64,000 nucleotides of DNA. Source: Symsagittifera roscoffensis. Lineage: Eukaryota > Xenacoelomorpha > Acoela > Convolutidae. The position numbers and the translations under genes are program-made. The notes under the pieces were generated by a model that was given only the letters and a program-made list of their open reading frames with translations, searched no databases and had not been told where the DNA came from. Each line of letters begins with the position of its first letter. The stretch's first letter is position 1. Of this stretch, positions 39,695-51,847 are shown in pieces. Where the stretch lies: contig NC_087070.1 in assembly GCF_963678635.1 (NCBI RefSeq), positions 12,062,539 through 12,126,538 of the forward strand, in the 5' to 3' direction.

Positions 39695-39860
39695 TTCATT
39701 GCACTTGGTCTGGAGTAAATGCAGTCGCCTTTGAAACCTAACGTCAGTGGTTTGAGTCCCGGCCGAATTTTTTTTCCAGGAAAATTGATTGATCTGATTT
39801 TGGTTTGTCGACTGATGCTTTGTCGGCTTAGATGCCACCCCAAAAAATTTTTGCGCTGTA
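39695..39860 (+). repeat. Possible tRNA-derived SINE
   Basis: GGTTTGAGTCC at 39,749-39,759 resembles a pol III B box and is followed by CGGCCG and T-rich sequence. The A box upstream is poor and no cloverleaf forms. Short tRNA-like heads with an unrelated body are typical of animal SINEs. Confidence 0.35.
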
Positions 39861-40139
39861 ATCAGTTTTAATTGTAGTCTAAAGTGTCGTTAATTAAATC
39901 CTGAAGTTTTTTTTGAATAACTATACTCTCTCTATACTTGATTGGTATATTTGCCGTTTGTTCCTTGATTTTTTTGCTTATTAATTTTATTCTGTCCAAA
40001 TATATTTTGGCTCTTGTTTTATCGATTCTATGACTTTATTTTGCATCGCTATAAGGATAAACTTGAATATTCATGTTTGTATTAAATCGTGTCAGCTGGT
40101 AGTAAAAACGTTCAAACTTTTTAACCGCTCAAAATTTTT

Positions 40140-41200
40140 TTCAACAAATTCCTTTGTTTTTTTTTCTTTTCGGTTTAAATGGCGTCTTACCACGTGTTGT
40201 TGGCTTAGTGAACGCTTGAAGCATACTAGTAGCTTTTTTAGGCTAGTGGTTATGTTTCTAGTCTGTTTTTGTCAGATAGAACGTTTGTAACTCCAAAAAT
40301 TGTTGAGAATTTTTTAATGAAAACCATTTTCTCTGATATTTTCCAGTCTTTGGATTAAAAAGCGTCTAACCACGCGTTGTGGCTTATTGGAATTCAGAAA
40401 TTAGGAAAATTTGTGTAAAAACAACTGTGTTTCTTGTCTGTTTTTGAGATTGTGTTTTAGTATTTCCAAAAAACTTTTTTATTTGTCTTTCAAAAACCAT
40501 TTTCTGCGGTATTTTTTGATTGGTTGGCGTCTAATCACGTGTTGTTTGCCGAGAGGACGAAATATGCTTAATACTAGTGATTGTTCTTCGTCTGTTTTTC
40601 TGAGGTTGAATTTTTGGTATTTCAAAAAAGTTAATTGTTTTATGATAACCATTGCTTCTGATATTTTTGTTTTCGAGTCAATTAGCGTCCCAACCACGTG
40701 TTGTTGGCTTAATGGACGCTCGGCAAATACTAAAACTTGTTCAATGCTGTTTGTAACGTTTCTTGTCTGTTTTTTCTGAGACTGAGTTTTTCCTGTTTAC
40801 AAAAAAAAGTTAAATTTTCATGACAAAAATTTCTTTTGGTATTTCTGTTTTCGGATCAATTGGCGTCCAACCCCAAGTGTTGCTGGCTTGATGGACACTC
40901 GGAAAACACTTGAAGCTTTCTTTATTTTGGTGATTGTGTTTCTCACCTGTTTTTTTTTCTGATTGAATTTTTCGTCTTTTTAAAAATGTGTTGAATTCTT
41001 TATTACAAACATTTCTTTGGTAAATTTTTATTTGGGATCAGTTGGCGTGTAAACACGTGTTGTTGACTTAGTGGAGATTCGTAAATTTTTTAAAGTTGTT
41101 TTTTAGTAGTGGTTGTGGTTCTCGTCGGCTTTTCAAGGATTGAGTTTTTTGTATTTTCACTTCAATAAGTTTTTTTTTAGTGACTTCCATCTCACTGACC
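40140..41200 (+). repeat. Tandem array, about six units of 158-182 bp
   Basis: A block like GGCGTCTAACCACGTGTTGT followed by TGGCTTAGTGGACGCTCG recurs at 40,181, 40,361, 40,526, 40,684, 40,862 and 41,044, with T-rich spacers containing a TTTCTxGTCTGTTTTT motif. It is unrelated in sequence to the intron 2 array but similar in period. Apparent frames here (for example 40,411-40,779) arise from the repeat and are not genes. Confidence 0.85.
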
Positions 41201-41699
41201 ACTTAGTAGCTTGCAATGGTACGCTTTTGTTGTATCACAAGTTATGCGAAGCTCCGCTTCGCCTCTGTGTTATGAATTTGAAAACAATTTTTTTCCGTTA
41301 AAGTTACAGCAAAAAAAGTTTGGTAACCTTTTATCATTAAACCCGGAAAATTTGTGGAAAAAAAATTAAAACAGTTTAAAACAATTTTCTCAGCTTTGAG
41401 TTTTATGTATACGAGATCCTCGAAGCAGAAAGAAAGAATATAACTTCAGACCACATAAGCTACCACCCTATCAGAAAATTAGAAAAAGAAAATTTTTTCA
41501 ATGAGGAGAAGCGAATAAAAAGTTTGTCAAGTTAAATACTTTTAACAGCAGCGAATAACAAAAGATGTTAATTAAAGACTAAATTTTCTACAGCATGCTT
41601 ACAAAAATTGATTCAACGATTCTAAAAAACCCAATTTTGAAAAAACTTAGCTTTTCTTGATCCAAGCTAAACTAAAGTATAATTGAAACAAAAATTTCA
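41201..41699. other. Intergenic AT-rich stretch
   Basis: About 500 bases with no gene, tandem repeat or recognised element. Confidence 0.6.
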
Positions 41700-42410
41700 T
41701 GATTTTTATTTACATTGGTCGTGTTGATTTTTTCTCGTTTTTTTTTCAACAAAATGTCAAATAATACATCCAAGCTCAAATTTGTTTTGTTTCATTGTTT
41801 GACTTCATTGTTTAAGGGCCATTGAAAGTCGTGATAATTTTCTTCAATTTTTGTTGAATTTTTGACGCACAAATTTCAATTTTTGTTGTTTGACTTCAGT
41901 TTTTTAAGCCTCAGTGCAGTTTGTTTGTTACAAAGAAACCAAACTCCAAATTCAGACAACAAAAGTGTAAAGGTAGCTAAAAGATCAGTTCCTAGTATGG
42001 AAAGTCAATTTCGATTTTCACTGTTCCCAGCGGAAAAAACTGGAATTTATTTTTTGGGATTTCGGGATTTATCTATGGGATTTTATCTATGGAAAAATTT
42101 GGGATTTATTGGAAAGTTCTCAAACTGGGGTAGATTTATCTTAAGGTCCAGAAAAATTTTAATGACTTCTACTTTAAAAATTGGACCAAAGATTTCTGAA
42201 CTCCTAGCGGAAAAAAATGATAAGTATTGACAAAACTTTCGCTGAATGCTTTTTTTTCAGAAAAAAAAATAATTTTGAACGGTTTTTGAAATTCTAAGAA
42301 CTCTGTGAAATTCCAACCATGTTTTTTTGAAGTTTTCTTCAGTTCCGACCATATGTTGGCTTTCTTAATGATGCCCTGAGAAATGCTGGTTATTAGCTGA
42401 TACATGAACG
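41700..42410 (+). repeat. Dispersed repeat copy R4
   Basis: It carries the family core at 41,925-42,040 (AACCAAACTCCAAATTCAGA, then AAAAGTGTAAAGGT, then CCAGCGGAAAAAA), in the same order as R1-R3. An apparent 122-residue plus-strand frame at 41,862-42,230 lies in it and is probably incidental. Confidence 0.55.
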
Positions 42411-42864
42411 TTTGAAGATAAAATTGGACTTTAACACAACCAACTGTTCTAGTAAAGGAGAACGTAGTTTTTTTCTAACTTTGTACTTGCTTCTTAACTT
42501 CGTTGTTTAAAATCGGAGAAGATTTCATTTTCTTACATAAATGAGGATTCGCTCACTGAATTTTCTTGAGTTGTTCCAAAAAAGGCTCTACCTGCTAAAC
42601 GGTTAAATGAGTGATATCTTGTACCTCAATCTTTTGAACTTATCACCGAGAAAGATCAAATATTTTTAGCATCGGCAATTTAATAGCAATTGTTTATCCG
42701 CCTCATGAAAATACCCAAAGCACATGGCTATTATGCGAATTAGATCCAAACGTTGTTACTCGAATTTGCTTCTGTGCTCATTTTTTTATCTGTTGTTTTA
42801 TCGAAGTAAGTTTAAGGTGCAAGAAAAGTTAAGCAGCTTCCCAAAAACAAATTTTGTGAGAAAT
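42411..42864. other. Intergenic stretch before element C
   Basis: About 450 bases. Nothing recognised. Confidence 0.6.
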
Positions 42865-43062
42865 GGACCAGTTTGAGTTTATGTAAGTGCTATCAATTTG
42901 TATCTTCTGTCTGGAGACCTGCTGTCGTGACCTTGCGATCTCTAACATCTGGTATGATCTGAAATAGAACGGTGCAGGAAGATTTCGATTTGATGCCTAA
43001 CAATTGCTTACAATTCAAGTTAACAACTATTCTTTTTCTATTCTACACTTACCACTTCAACA
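42865..43062 (+). repeat. Element C 5' LTR
   Basis: 198 bases matching 48,642-48,839 in the same orientation. It ends in CAACA just before the primer-binding site. Confidence 0.88.
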
Positions 43063-43079
43063 TGGCGCAGCCAGCGGAA

Positions 43080-44830
43080 CGAAAAGGAGGGGGAAAAATC
43101 CGCTTAATATAGTATCATTCTGGGATGCACGGACGCCAGAACCCCCTATCTATTGGGAGGAGTGGATCATAAAGTTCCACTGGGCAAGATCGCAAAATAT
43201 GATATTGATCCTGACGATTTTTATTTTGCGCATAAGTCAAATGCGGCGGCCGTTGCAAACTTGCCAGAGGAAGTAAATGGAAAAAACCGTATCGAGTCGG
43301 AGAAGAAGTTGAAGTCAAACCTATATCTCTGTATCGGAGACTGAGCGCAACGGATATTTAAGGCCAGAAAACCGGCGGTAAATGTTAAAACAGAAAGGTA
43401 CCCACGGGTATTGGATGAGATGCAAAATGTCTTCAAGCCTGAACGAAATGTGACCCATGAAAGAGGACTCTTCTATGGACGGAAGCAGAGAGAAAATGAG
43501 ACTTTTGAGAAGTTCCACGCGGAATTAAGCGCTCTTGTGGGCAGGTGTGATTTTTCAAATGCAGCAGAAAATGTTCGTGATATTTTTATTATGAACATGC
43601 GGGAATCGGATTGCCAACAAGAATTATCAAGATCAACAAAGTTACGCGAAGAAGTCTATAGGATCGCATTATCGTATGAACGCGGTGAACGTGCCTATAA
43701 ATCGTACACTGGAAAACCGGCCTCGTCAGCGACGTCGATAACCATAAAACAGGAGCCAGTTAATAATATCCGGAGGGGACAAGAATTTTTCAGAGGTCGA
43801 GGCCGCGGGGGACGCGGAACATACACCCAAGGATCAAGCAGTGGGGGAAAAGGAAATAACCGTAGGTGTTATAATTGCGACGCTTCGAATTTTACTCTTG
43901 ATCATATTGCGATTTGTCCTTCAAAGGGGGAAACATGTAACTCGTGTCGGAAGTTGGGACATTTTGAACGAACATGCAGAGGAATTAGGAGAGGTACTAA
44001 CCAGTGGAGAGGACAAGGACGAGTCGAATTAGTGAGGGATGAAAATGAGCATCATCAGAGCATGCAGAGTGTAAGTGATGTGGCAGAAGATCCAGTGGCG
44101 TGGGTGAATCAGCAAGGGAGCGGGGAGAATGAATCCATGACGTCAGGTTCTGATGATTACATGGTGATGTCGATCAAGAGAAAGAAGAACGTGACAGAAC
44201 TGAAGATTCCTGGGACCCGAGTCCAGGTTGAGGTGTCAGGGAAGAAAATGTGGTTGTGGATCGATAGCGGATCCCCATTGACGATTTTCAGCTTGACAGA
44301 CCTAAAAACAACATTAGGTAAAGCGAATAATCAGTTACAACCTTCGAAAGATGAATTTTTGGACTACAACAACAACCGAATACACATACTTGGGAAGGTA
44401 GCGGTGACGATGTCATTAAACGGCTGGGCAGCACCAGCAAAATTCTCAGTAATAGCAGGAAATCATCAGTCAATCCTTGGGCGTGACCTGATGGGCACCC
44501 TAGGCCTGGAGTTGGTGCAAAAGAGGAAAGTGATGGGAATCACGGGGGAAGGGAGCGGTCAAGAAGAAGAGGAATATGATGAAATGCAAAGATATATCTG
44601 TAAGTTGTACCCAAATTTCTGTACCAGGATAGGTAAAATTCGAAACGCTAAAGTAAGAGCCGATTTCTTCAAAAACTTAAATCCGATACAACAAAAGGGG
44701 CGCCGGGTGCCTATCAGCCTAAAAGATAAAGTAGACAAAGAAATCAATCGGTTGATAAACGAAGGTCACATTATCAAACTACAAGAATGCTCGGATAAGT
44801 ATTTTGTCTCCCTTATAGTCATCACAGTAT
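43080..44830 (+). pseudogene. Element C gag and protease region
   Basis: The longest frame (43,411-44,832) carries the C-terminal half of a Gag domain. An Arg/Gly-rich stretch and two Cys-His zinc knuckles follow near 43,870-43,975, the second being CNSCRKLGHFERTC. An aspartic protease is marked by WIDSGSPLTIF near 44,260 and ILGRDLMG near 44,478. The start of RT (KDKVDKEINRLINEGHI) lies at the end. This is the normal Gypsy order in one Gag-Pol strand. The region is a fossil with some interruptions. Confidence 0.8.
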
Positions 44831-45990
44831 AAAAAGACGGAAGCATAAAATTGGCATTAGAATCAAGAGAACTGAACAAACAGGTACACAAAAATAAGTA
44901 CCAAATGCCAAACATTGACGAATTAGTAGACGGAATAAGTCAAACAATCCCAGAAAGGAAAGCGGGGAATGTGTATTTTACAACGCTGGATTTCACATAC
45001 GCGTATGGACAAGTTTCTTTAGAACAAAAATCAAGTGAACAATGCAACTTTTCACTTATCGGCGGGAAGTTGACAGGAACTTATCGTTCAAAAACGGGTT
45101 TTACGGGCTCACGTCGATGCCAGCGGAATTCCAAAAAGAGATTGATAATTTACTTAAGGACTTCCCTCAGGCAAATGCTTTCATCGATGATATTCTAATT
45201 GCTTCTAAAGGAACTAAAGTAGAGCATATTGCGTTAGTAGAGAATATATTAAAAAAGTTGGACGTTTCTAATGTTTCATTGAAATTACGAAAATGTGAAT
45301 TTGCAAAAACCGAATGTGAGTGGCTAGGATATTGAATTGGGGAAAGCGGTATCGCGCTGTTAGTCCGGAAAACACAAGCGGTGGAAGATCTGAAAACCCC
45401 AAGATCTCGGAAACAATTAAAATCACTAATGGGTTCAATGCACAGTTTGCATAAGTTTTTGCCAAAACTTGCGGAAGTGAGCGCACCGTTAAGACCATTA
45501 CTAATTCAGAATAACATTTTTGTCTGGACGCCTAATTGGGAAAATGCGTTTCAACAACTAAAAACGCTGGTGAAAAACATTGTTGAACTAAGGCATTTGG
45601 ATATTCACCGTGAAACGAGGATTTTCTGCGATGCAAGTCATGATGGCCTAGGGGCCGTGTTAAAACAGTACAGTGCCTCCGGGTGACACCCGATTTCGTT
45701 CGCTTCAAGGTACCTCAATCCGGCCGAGAAAAATTATTCTACAAATGAATTAGAACTACTCGCGGTAGTGTGGGCCACTGAACTTTTTCGGAACTATATA
45801 TATGGTCGGTATTTCACAGTTATGTCGGATCACAAAGCGTTGGTTACATTGTTAGTTCCTCTCCGAAAGCAAAGAAAACATTTTTTAGCCGATTAACTCG
45901 ATGGAACGACCAGTTAGTACCTTACGATTTTAAGGTCGAACATAGACAGGGGTCACAAATGGGATTGGCAGACTTTTTATCTCGGTTTCC
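44700..45990 (+). pseudogene. Element C reverse transcriptase and RNase H region
   Basis: RT is recognised by LDFTYAYGQVSL, by GFYGLTSMPAEFQ and by the catalytic block AFIDDILIAS near 45,180. RNase H is recognised by IFCDASHDGLGAVLKQ near 45,625 and by SDHKAL near 45,825. The pieces lie in order on the plus strand but not in one frame; the region is interrupted several times. Confidence 0.8.
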
Positions 45991-46029
45991 ATCCGCAGAG
46001 GCACCCGAGACCAGTCACTATGATGAAAG

Positions 46030-48440
46030 TTGTACAGTATAGCAAAAATAAAAATGATAAACGAAGCATTGAAACCTAAGGATCAAATGAGGCCTAGGAG
46101 TCAAGAAAAGAATAAAATTAGGACAAAACCGACGGTAGAGGGCGATCGGTCATGTTTCGCAATAACGAAAACAGTCGTATGCAATGGAAATAAAAGACAA
46201 GCTGAATATGTAAATATTCACAGTGAGCACATGCGCTCACTAGAGGACGTGTCTACATGCAACCGGCGGTTAACCAATAAGAATCGAGATATTTGCATAC
46301 CGGCGGAAATATGTAAATACCGAAGTGAGAAAATCAGAAGTTGTTCTCAGTACGTAAATTCAAGATGTACTACCCAAAATAGAAATTTAATAAGTTTATC
46401 ATTGATCAAATCCTCTGAAAAGAGCGACCCACGAATATTCGCTGTTGTAAATACTTCAACCCATTCCGGAGATGTGAACCTTAATGTTGTGCTAAATCGA
46501 TTAAACCAACCGCCTAGTGTGAGTTTGAATTATTACCGCCAGAAAAAATTATTCCAAAACAAACAAATTCGAAAAAGTTAAATACCATTATTTCATTTCC
46601 CCATCAGTTTCCTGGATTATCTTACCCACTCGTGCAGAATGATAAATGGATTTACACAATAGTCCCCATCGACAGTAAAGTAGTTAAAAAGATTGATTAC
46701 CCTGAGATCCTGAGTTTGAAAATAGTAGAAGCCAATCTGGAAAAGGACCCGATACTGAAAACAATCCGCGATGCAATCAGAGACAAGAACTCTAAAGCCA
46801 AGGAGATCGTCACAAGATTTGGGCAATATTACGCCCAACATTACAATGACTTTGCCGTACGGGAAAATTGCCTTTGGATGGATGGCCGGCTGGCCATACC
46901 GAAGGATATGTCGTCAGCAGTACTCAATCGTTTGCACTTTAACCACCACAGACGCGATAAAATGTTTGCAGCCGCAAAGGATGTATAGATTCCAATAATG
47001 CACAGAAACATTGCCGCTACAGTGAAGTACTGCAAAAGTTGCGTAGAAGCAGGTAAAAATCTTAAACCAGATATTCCAAAAAATGATACGGGGGACACGT
47101 ATGTGCCTAAGGAACCCAATGACTTTGTTCAATTAGATTTCTGGGGTCCAGTCAATTATGTAAGCGGTAGAAGGAAATATGTACTAGTAGCAGTGGATAC
47201 TTTTTCGCATTGGCCGTCGGCTTATGTCTGTTCAAGTAACAAGTCTAAAAATGTATTAAAGTTCCTAAGGAAGTACATCAATACTCATGGACACCCAAGG
47301 AAATTGCATATGGATCAGGCAACGGGATTTTTCTCGAAGGAAATTCAAAACTTCTGTAATTACGAAGGCATTGAACTCATAAAATCTCCGGTTAAGGACC
47401 ATCGCACAACGGGAATGGTCGAACGGACAATCGGGTCGATAAAAAATTACGTCCTAACATACCTTCAGGAAAATCGAAACTATAAGTTTGGGTTAATGAT
47501 ATCTCGTGCGCTAAGTGCGCTCCGTTTTGTACCTCATTCTAAGACTAAGCTAACGCCATTCGAGGCTTATCATGGAAGAGAAGCGAATACGGCTCTAGGA
47601 AATTTGACGAAAAAACCTTCATTGAAAAATCTAAATTGGAAAACTGTTATTAATCAGAAGTTATCTTGTTTAGACAAAACGAATAATTTCCCTAGTGTGG
47701 AGCTAATCCTAGATTGGGAGAAGCAGAGCGATCTAGTGTACGCCCCGGAAAACAGAAAAAACCCAACGGTTTTAGATGAGCAGGAGTTAATTGAGACGGA
47801 CGGACGCACCCAAGGCAACAGCAGTGTAGTGGATCCCAAGACAGCTCAAGTGTTACCCGAGGCACCAGAATGGCTCAAAAGGCATAAAACTAGTACTACA
47901 ACAGTATATCAAAAGACGGGGAAAACGGACCCCAAGGACCCGAGAAGGTGTAAACGTTTACCCTTAAAAATTGAAAAATTAACTAAACACACGGTGAAAA
48001 TGGAAAAAGGTTCGTTACTAAGGCGAAGTGGTGTTTCATTTAGATCGGCGGCTGAAGAAAGCCAAATTGAGACAAGGAGCGAAGCATGCACCCCAGGTCC
48101 TAGCGAGAGTACAAAGAGCACCCTGGGTCCAAAGTAAGCCCACAAAATGCAAACGCAAAGTCGATAAGGAGCAATTCGAAATGGAAAAAGCGAATAAATC
48201 AAAAAGCAAGCAAATCGCTGAGTATAGCGAAGATGAAGATATGGGACGAGCGAAAATACCAAAGAAACAACGAATAGTCGAATACAGCGAGGACGAAAGC
48301 GACGAGGAGGAGGATAGTGATTGGGCAGTCGAAACGAACGAAACGGCAAAAATTACAGCGGGCGGAGCAAACAAGGTGAGGAAGCAACGAGAAAATCGAG
48401 GCGACAGCGGAGAGGAGTCGACAAAATGTGGGGAGTAATG
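46030..48440 (+). pseudogene. Element C integrase and C-terminal tail
   Basis: A spacer frame (46,030-46,581) of unknown nature is followed by the integrase zinc region near 46,930-47,045. The catalytic core is at about 47,120-47,460, with LDFWGPV, MDQATGFF and GMVERTIGS giving the Asp, Asp and Glu pattern. A charged tail rich in Lys and Glu follows to about 48,440, with repeats of a YSEDE motif. It is part of the broken pol of element C. Confidence 0.8.
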
Positions 48441-48641
48441 ATTCACCGAATATAACATAAGTAAATGATGACGGAAAAAAAACTGATGACGAAAGAACAT
48501 TCTTAAAGAGAGGTTTGGCAAGTATGCCTGAATACTCAATTTAAACTAAAATTGAATTACTTAAACTGTACTTAAGAATGAGTGCTGATAAATTTTATAT
48601 CTACGATTGAAAATTTATTTGTGGTTGCCCGAATGAGATAG

Positions 48642-48839
48642 GGACCAGTTTGAGTTTATGTAAGTGCTATCAATTTGTATCTTCTGTCTGGAGACCTGCT
48701 GTAAGGACTTGCGATCTCTAACATCTGTTATGATCTGAAATAGAACGGTGCAGTAAGATTTCGATTTGATGCCTAACAGTTGCTTACAATTCAAGTTAAC
48801 AACTATTTTTTTTTCTATTCTACACTTACCACTTCAACA
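48642..48839 (+). repeat. Element C 3' LTR
   Basis: 198 bases matching the 5' LTR, about 3 percent diverged, preceded by a short purine-rich run. Confidence 0.88.
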
Positions 48840-48879
48840 TTTGAGTTCATAATTTCAAATTTTTTTTAACAAGAACAGG

Positions 48880-49800
48880 AACAGGTTTTTGTACAACAGG
48901 AATACTTCTCAAACTATTTGTGGTCAATTGGTTAATTTAGTTGGCTGTTTTCCACGTTTTTGGACTGGATGAGTTTTTTAAGTTTTTATCTGGCCAGACT
49001 GAATTTCCAATCTAATTTTTCTGGTCTTTGTAACTGATTTGATTTACAAGTTATTTTAACGGATTTTATCGGCTCTTTTCCTTTTCCACTTTAAAAGTTT
49101 TTTATTTGGTTTTAGAAATTCGAGCTATTGGAGCCTTCTGTGCTATTTGGACATCAACCGAATATCCGTGTTGTTCCAACCGTTGAAAATGGGGATGAAC
49201 TCTATATTCGGGTCTGTTTTTGTTTTTTTTTTGTTCTCGAATCAAAATCAGGTACCAAGGTTATTTCATCGCACTGGGTTGAGTGATATATCATATTGAA
49301 GCCCTTACAGTCGTAATTCGAACAACATTAAAAAACTTCCAAAAGAATATCGAGGTTCGAATTTTTGATTTTCCTTCTTACTTCGAGCGAATAAAGCGAT
49401 CGAGCAGTCTTGTTTTAATTGCTTAAAAGCTTACAATAGATTGATTTAAAACATAAAAACTTAGTTTTACTTGTTTGATGTTAGTTTAATGTTTTTAGCG
49501 CGTTGTGCAATAAAAATTTTCAAAAATTAAAAAAATTACAAACACTTTTTTTTTTGATTTTTTTCGTTTTTCCAGTAGTTTTTCTACATTTTTTTTTAAA
49601 TTTGCTTCTTTTAGTTTAGCTGCGAATGTACCTAGTCCTCAGTTTTTTCTTCAGCTCTTTTTTTTCACACCACGCTAAAAAAACGACAATAATTTGAAAA
49701 AAAAACTTTGTTTTTTTTTAGACTATGGTCGGAACATTCTGTGCTTCTTGCGCAGTAACCGGCTATCCTTGTTTCAGTTTGGATACAGGTAACACTTCAT
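48880..49800 (+). repeat. Dispersed repeat copy R5
   Basis: It shares blocks with R1 and R2: ACTGAATTTCC near 49,003, AAAATGGGGATGAACTCTA near 49,188, the ATATATCAT block near 49,290, a CGAGCGAATAAAGCGATCGA block near 49,386, and CGCAGTAACCGGCTATCCTT near 49,752. It is non-coding. Confidence 0.6.
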
Positions 49801-49881
49801 GGTTCACTGTCAGTTTTTTAGGGTGAAGCAACTTCACCCGGTCCAGTAATAAGAACCCAAAATTTGATTTTAGTTCTCAAG

Positions 49882-49979
49882 CAGGAAGGAGCTGAACAGC
49901 TTGTATGTTGATTTTTTTTCCTCGTGGATAAATGGTCTTAATTCATCTGAAATCAAATCCGCTAAACAGCTCCTTCCTG
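49882..49979. repeat. Hairpin-forming inverted repeat upstream of the 50.4-kb gene
   Basis: CAGGAAGGAGCTG at 49,882-49,894 is exactly complementary to CAGCTCCTTCCTG at 49,967-49,979, with a 72-base loop. Weaker pairing extends outside the arms. It lies about 400 bases before the next start codon; no function is evident. Confidence 0.7.
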
Positions 49980-50374
49980 ATTTGCCGGTTTGTTGAAACC
50001 ATTAAAATTATTATGCGTAGCTCAAGTGTATTTGTTTACTGCAACCAGCGTTGTGTAAATAATAAACAAACATCAGGTTAAAAAATCACTGAAACGATTC
50101 TTCACTAAATCAAGTTAAACGTTTTGCGCGCTTTGTACATTTTAATCTAGAGAATCAAATTTATATCAAGCACATTTTTATCAAAAGAGTAATTTAAAGC
50201 TAGAAAGTTTCTCTTGGCAACTTTAAATTAGCTTGAATACCAACAGTTGTTCAAACATTTGATATTAGCTGCTTTTATTATAATTGGTTCACGTTATTAT
50301 TTTTCGCACGTTATATAAAAATTGCACGTTATATTACCTGATTCAGAAAGTTAGTTTTTTGCGTGCTTATAAAA
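49980..50374 (+). promoter_or_regulatory. Upstream region of the 50.4-kb gene
   Basis: AT-rich, non-coding. A TTATATAAAA stretch near 50,310-50,320, about 60 bases before the ATG, could be a TATA box. The match is by sequence only. Confidence 0.35.
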
Positions 50375-51007
50375 ATGTCGGCCCGGAAAGAACCGGAAAA
50401 GAAGAAAGATGAAAACGAGGCATCCAAGAACAAAAAAGACTCCGAGAATTCTGAAAAAACCGAGAAGCAAAAACCGACAAAACGCGAATACAAATATAAT
50501 TATCGCAGACAGTACGTACCACCGGGTCGAACGGAGGAAGACCAAAATAACCGAGAGCGGGGATTCGTTTTAGACTGCATCGCGCTTTCCCAGATATCAA
50601 ACGACTATTCAAAAGCTAACCCTAAACTGGGTCCCGCTATTCCGCCTTACAACTCGCAAAAAGACCCGTCAGTGCGACGATATTTCCAGTACCACGACAT
50701 CGAGAAGGTTTTACTCGGAAGTCATCAGAGAATCGAAGGCAACGTGGAGTACCTCGGAGAGTCGATTGCGGGTAAAAGCGTGGACAATTTCCACGAGAAG
50801 GGTCTCGGCTTCCGGTACCTGTCACTGAGGAACAAAAACGGGATGGGTCACTCCACCGACTCATACACTGGTCACTCGGCCTTCATGTCAGATGTCAAGG
50901 ACGTTCCAGGCTTCAACGGACAGTTTGGTTTCAGAAGAAACACACCCTGGCTGCGCCAATATCCTTCTGTATTCGGAATGACAATGCCAGGAAGCTCCCA
51001 TTTTTAG
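50375..51007 (+). CDS. Single-exon gene, unknown 210-residue protein
   Basis: I start at the ATG in AAAAATGTCGG. The frame is open twelve bases further to a GTG, which is not a likely start. The first 60 residues are Lys/Glu-rich and disordered. The remaining 150 or so look ordered and contain Tyr, Gly, Phe and Pro short motifs such as RYFQYHDIEKVLLG, EKGLGFRYLSLRN and VPGFNGQFGFRRNTPW. Small basic proteins with such repeated aromatic-glycine motifs are common among ciliary microtubule inner proteins, but I cannot place this one, so the function stays open. Codon use is GC-richer than the surroundings. A poly(A) signal lies 180 bases after the stop. Confidence 0.8.
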   Translation: MSARKEPEKKKDENEASKNKKDSENSEKTEKQKPTKREYKYNYRRQYVPPGRTEEDQNNRERGFVLDCIALSQISNDYSKANPKLGPAIPPYNSQKDPSVRRYFQYHDIEKVLLGSHQRIEGNVEYLGESIAGKSVDNFHEKGLGFRYLSLRNKNGMGHSTDSYTGHSAFMSDVKDVPGFNGQFGFRRNTPWLRQYPSVFGMTMPGSSHF

Positions 51008-51189
51008 ACACTCGCTGCTGACGGCTTAAGAGTTTGGTTTATTTGATACTAACTATAATTTCAATTTTTAGAGAAGAATGACCAGTGAATTTCTCCAGTG
51101 CTTATTGGTTGTGATCATAATCAATCAATGCAGAATTTGAGCTTAAAAATGAAATTATTGTATAAAGTTTTTGTGCTTTAAACTCTTTT

Positions 51190-51195
51190 AATAAA
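51190..51195 (+). promoter_or_regulatory. Polyadenylation signal of the 50.4-kb gene
   Basis: AATAAA, about 180 bases after the stop codon, gives a plausible 3' UTR of roughly 200 bases. Confidence 0.65.
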
Positions 51196-51847
51196 TATTT
51201 GACTTCACATACTTATAGATGTTCTCGAAAGGTTAGCTATTGGTTTTTTCTGTTCGGTCAAAACACTTCTACATCTTAACAAGACTGCTCGTATATCAGG
51301 GCGAATGTTCCTATTGAAGTTTTTTGTTGAAAAATTGATAAAAAGAATCGAAAAATGAGAAGAACAATTATCCAAAATTGGCCAAAATAGCAATTTTCCA
51401 AACCATATAAATTAACGAATAAGAATCACAGATATTTATGTACATTTGAGCTCCAGACAACAAATCTTTTTTAAGGTACAAAAATATGTATCGTCGAAAT
51501 AGTAAAAAAAAAAACAGCCCCAGTTTAAATAGAATTGCATAAAATCCGTACACTTTCGAAAATCGGAACAATGGTGCTAAAAATTATTCATAACATAAAA
51601 CATAGTTTCTCTGTCATCTCATTGAACTTGAATTTGTTGCACTAGAACTTAAATGAGCTTTTGAAACTGCCTTTAATAAGCTCCTTCAATGCGATTTCCA
51701 CTCTGAAGAACAAAGCTGATAGTTTTGGATTATTTTTCTACTCTTTTTCTTATCCACAACACACAAACCTCCTCACACTTTCATCAGTTTTTTGGTAAAC
51801 GAGTGCTTTCGCGATATTAGTTGGGTGTATGCAAAAAATGTCTATCA

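Larger units (their letters stand above)
42865..48839 (+). mobile_element. Element C: Gypsy-type LTR element, old and broken
   Basis: Two direct 198-bp LTRs (42,865-43,062 and 48,642-48,839) bracket gag, protease, RT, RNase H and integrase on the plus strand. The LTRs differ at about five sites plus small indels, roughly 3 percent, so the insertion is older than element B. A primer-binding site TGGCGCAGCCAGCGG follows the first LTR at 43,063-43,077, and a short purine-rich run (GAATGAGATAGG) precedes the second. No clear target duplication was found. The coding region has about half a dozen breaks. Confidence 0.9.

Noticed and set aside
39700-39860. tRNA gene
   Set aside because: Only a B-box-like sequence is present; there is no cloverleaf or acceptor stem.
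40411-40779. 122-codon plus-strand frame
   Set aside because: Consists of tandem-array units; no protein character.
42411-48900. Target duplication of element C
   Set aside because: The bases flanking the two LTRs do not match convincingly.
50363-50374. Upstream GTG start for the 50.4-kb gene
   Set aside because: A GTG start is not expected in an animal, and the ATG four codons on has a good context.
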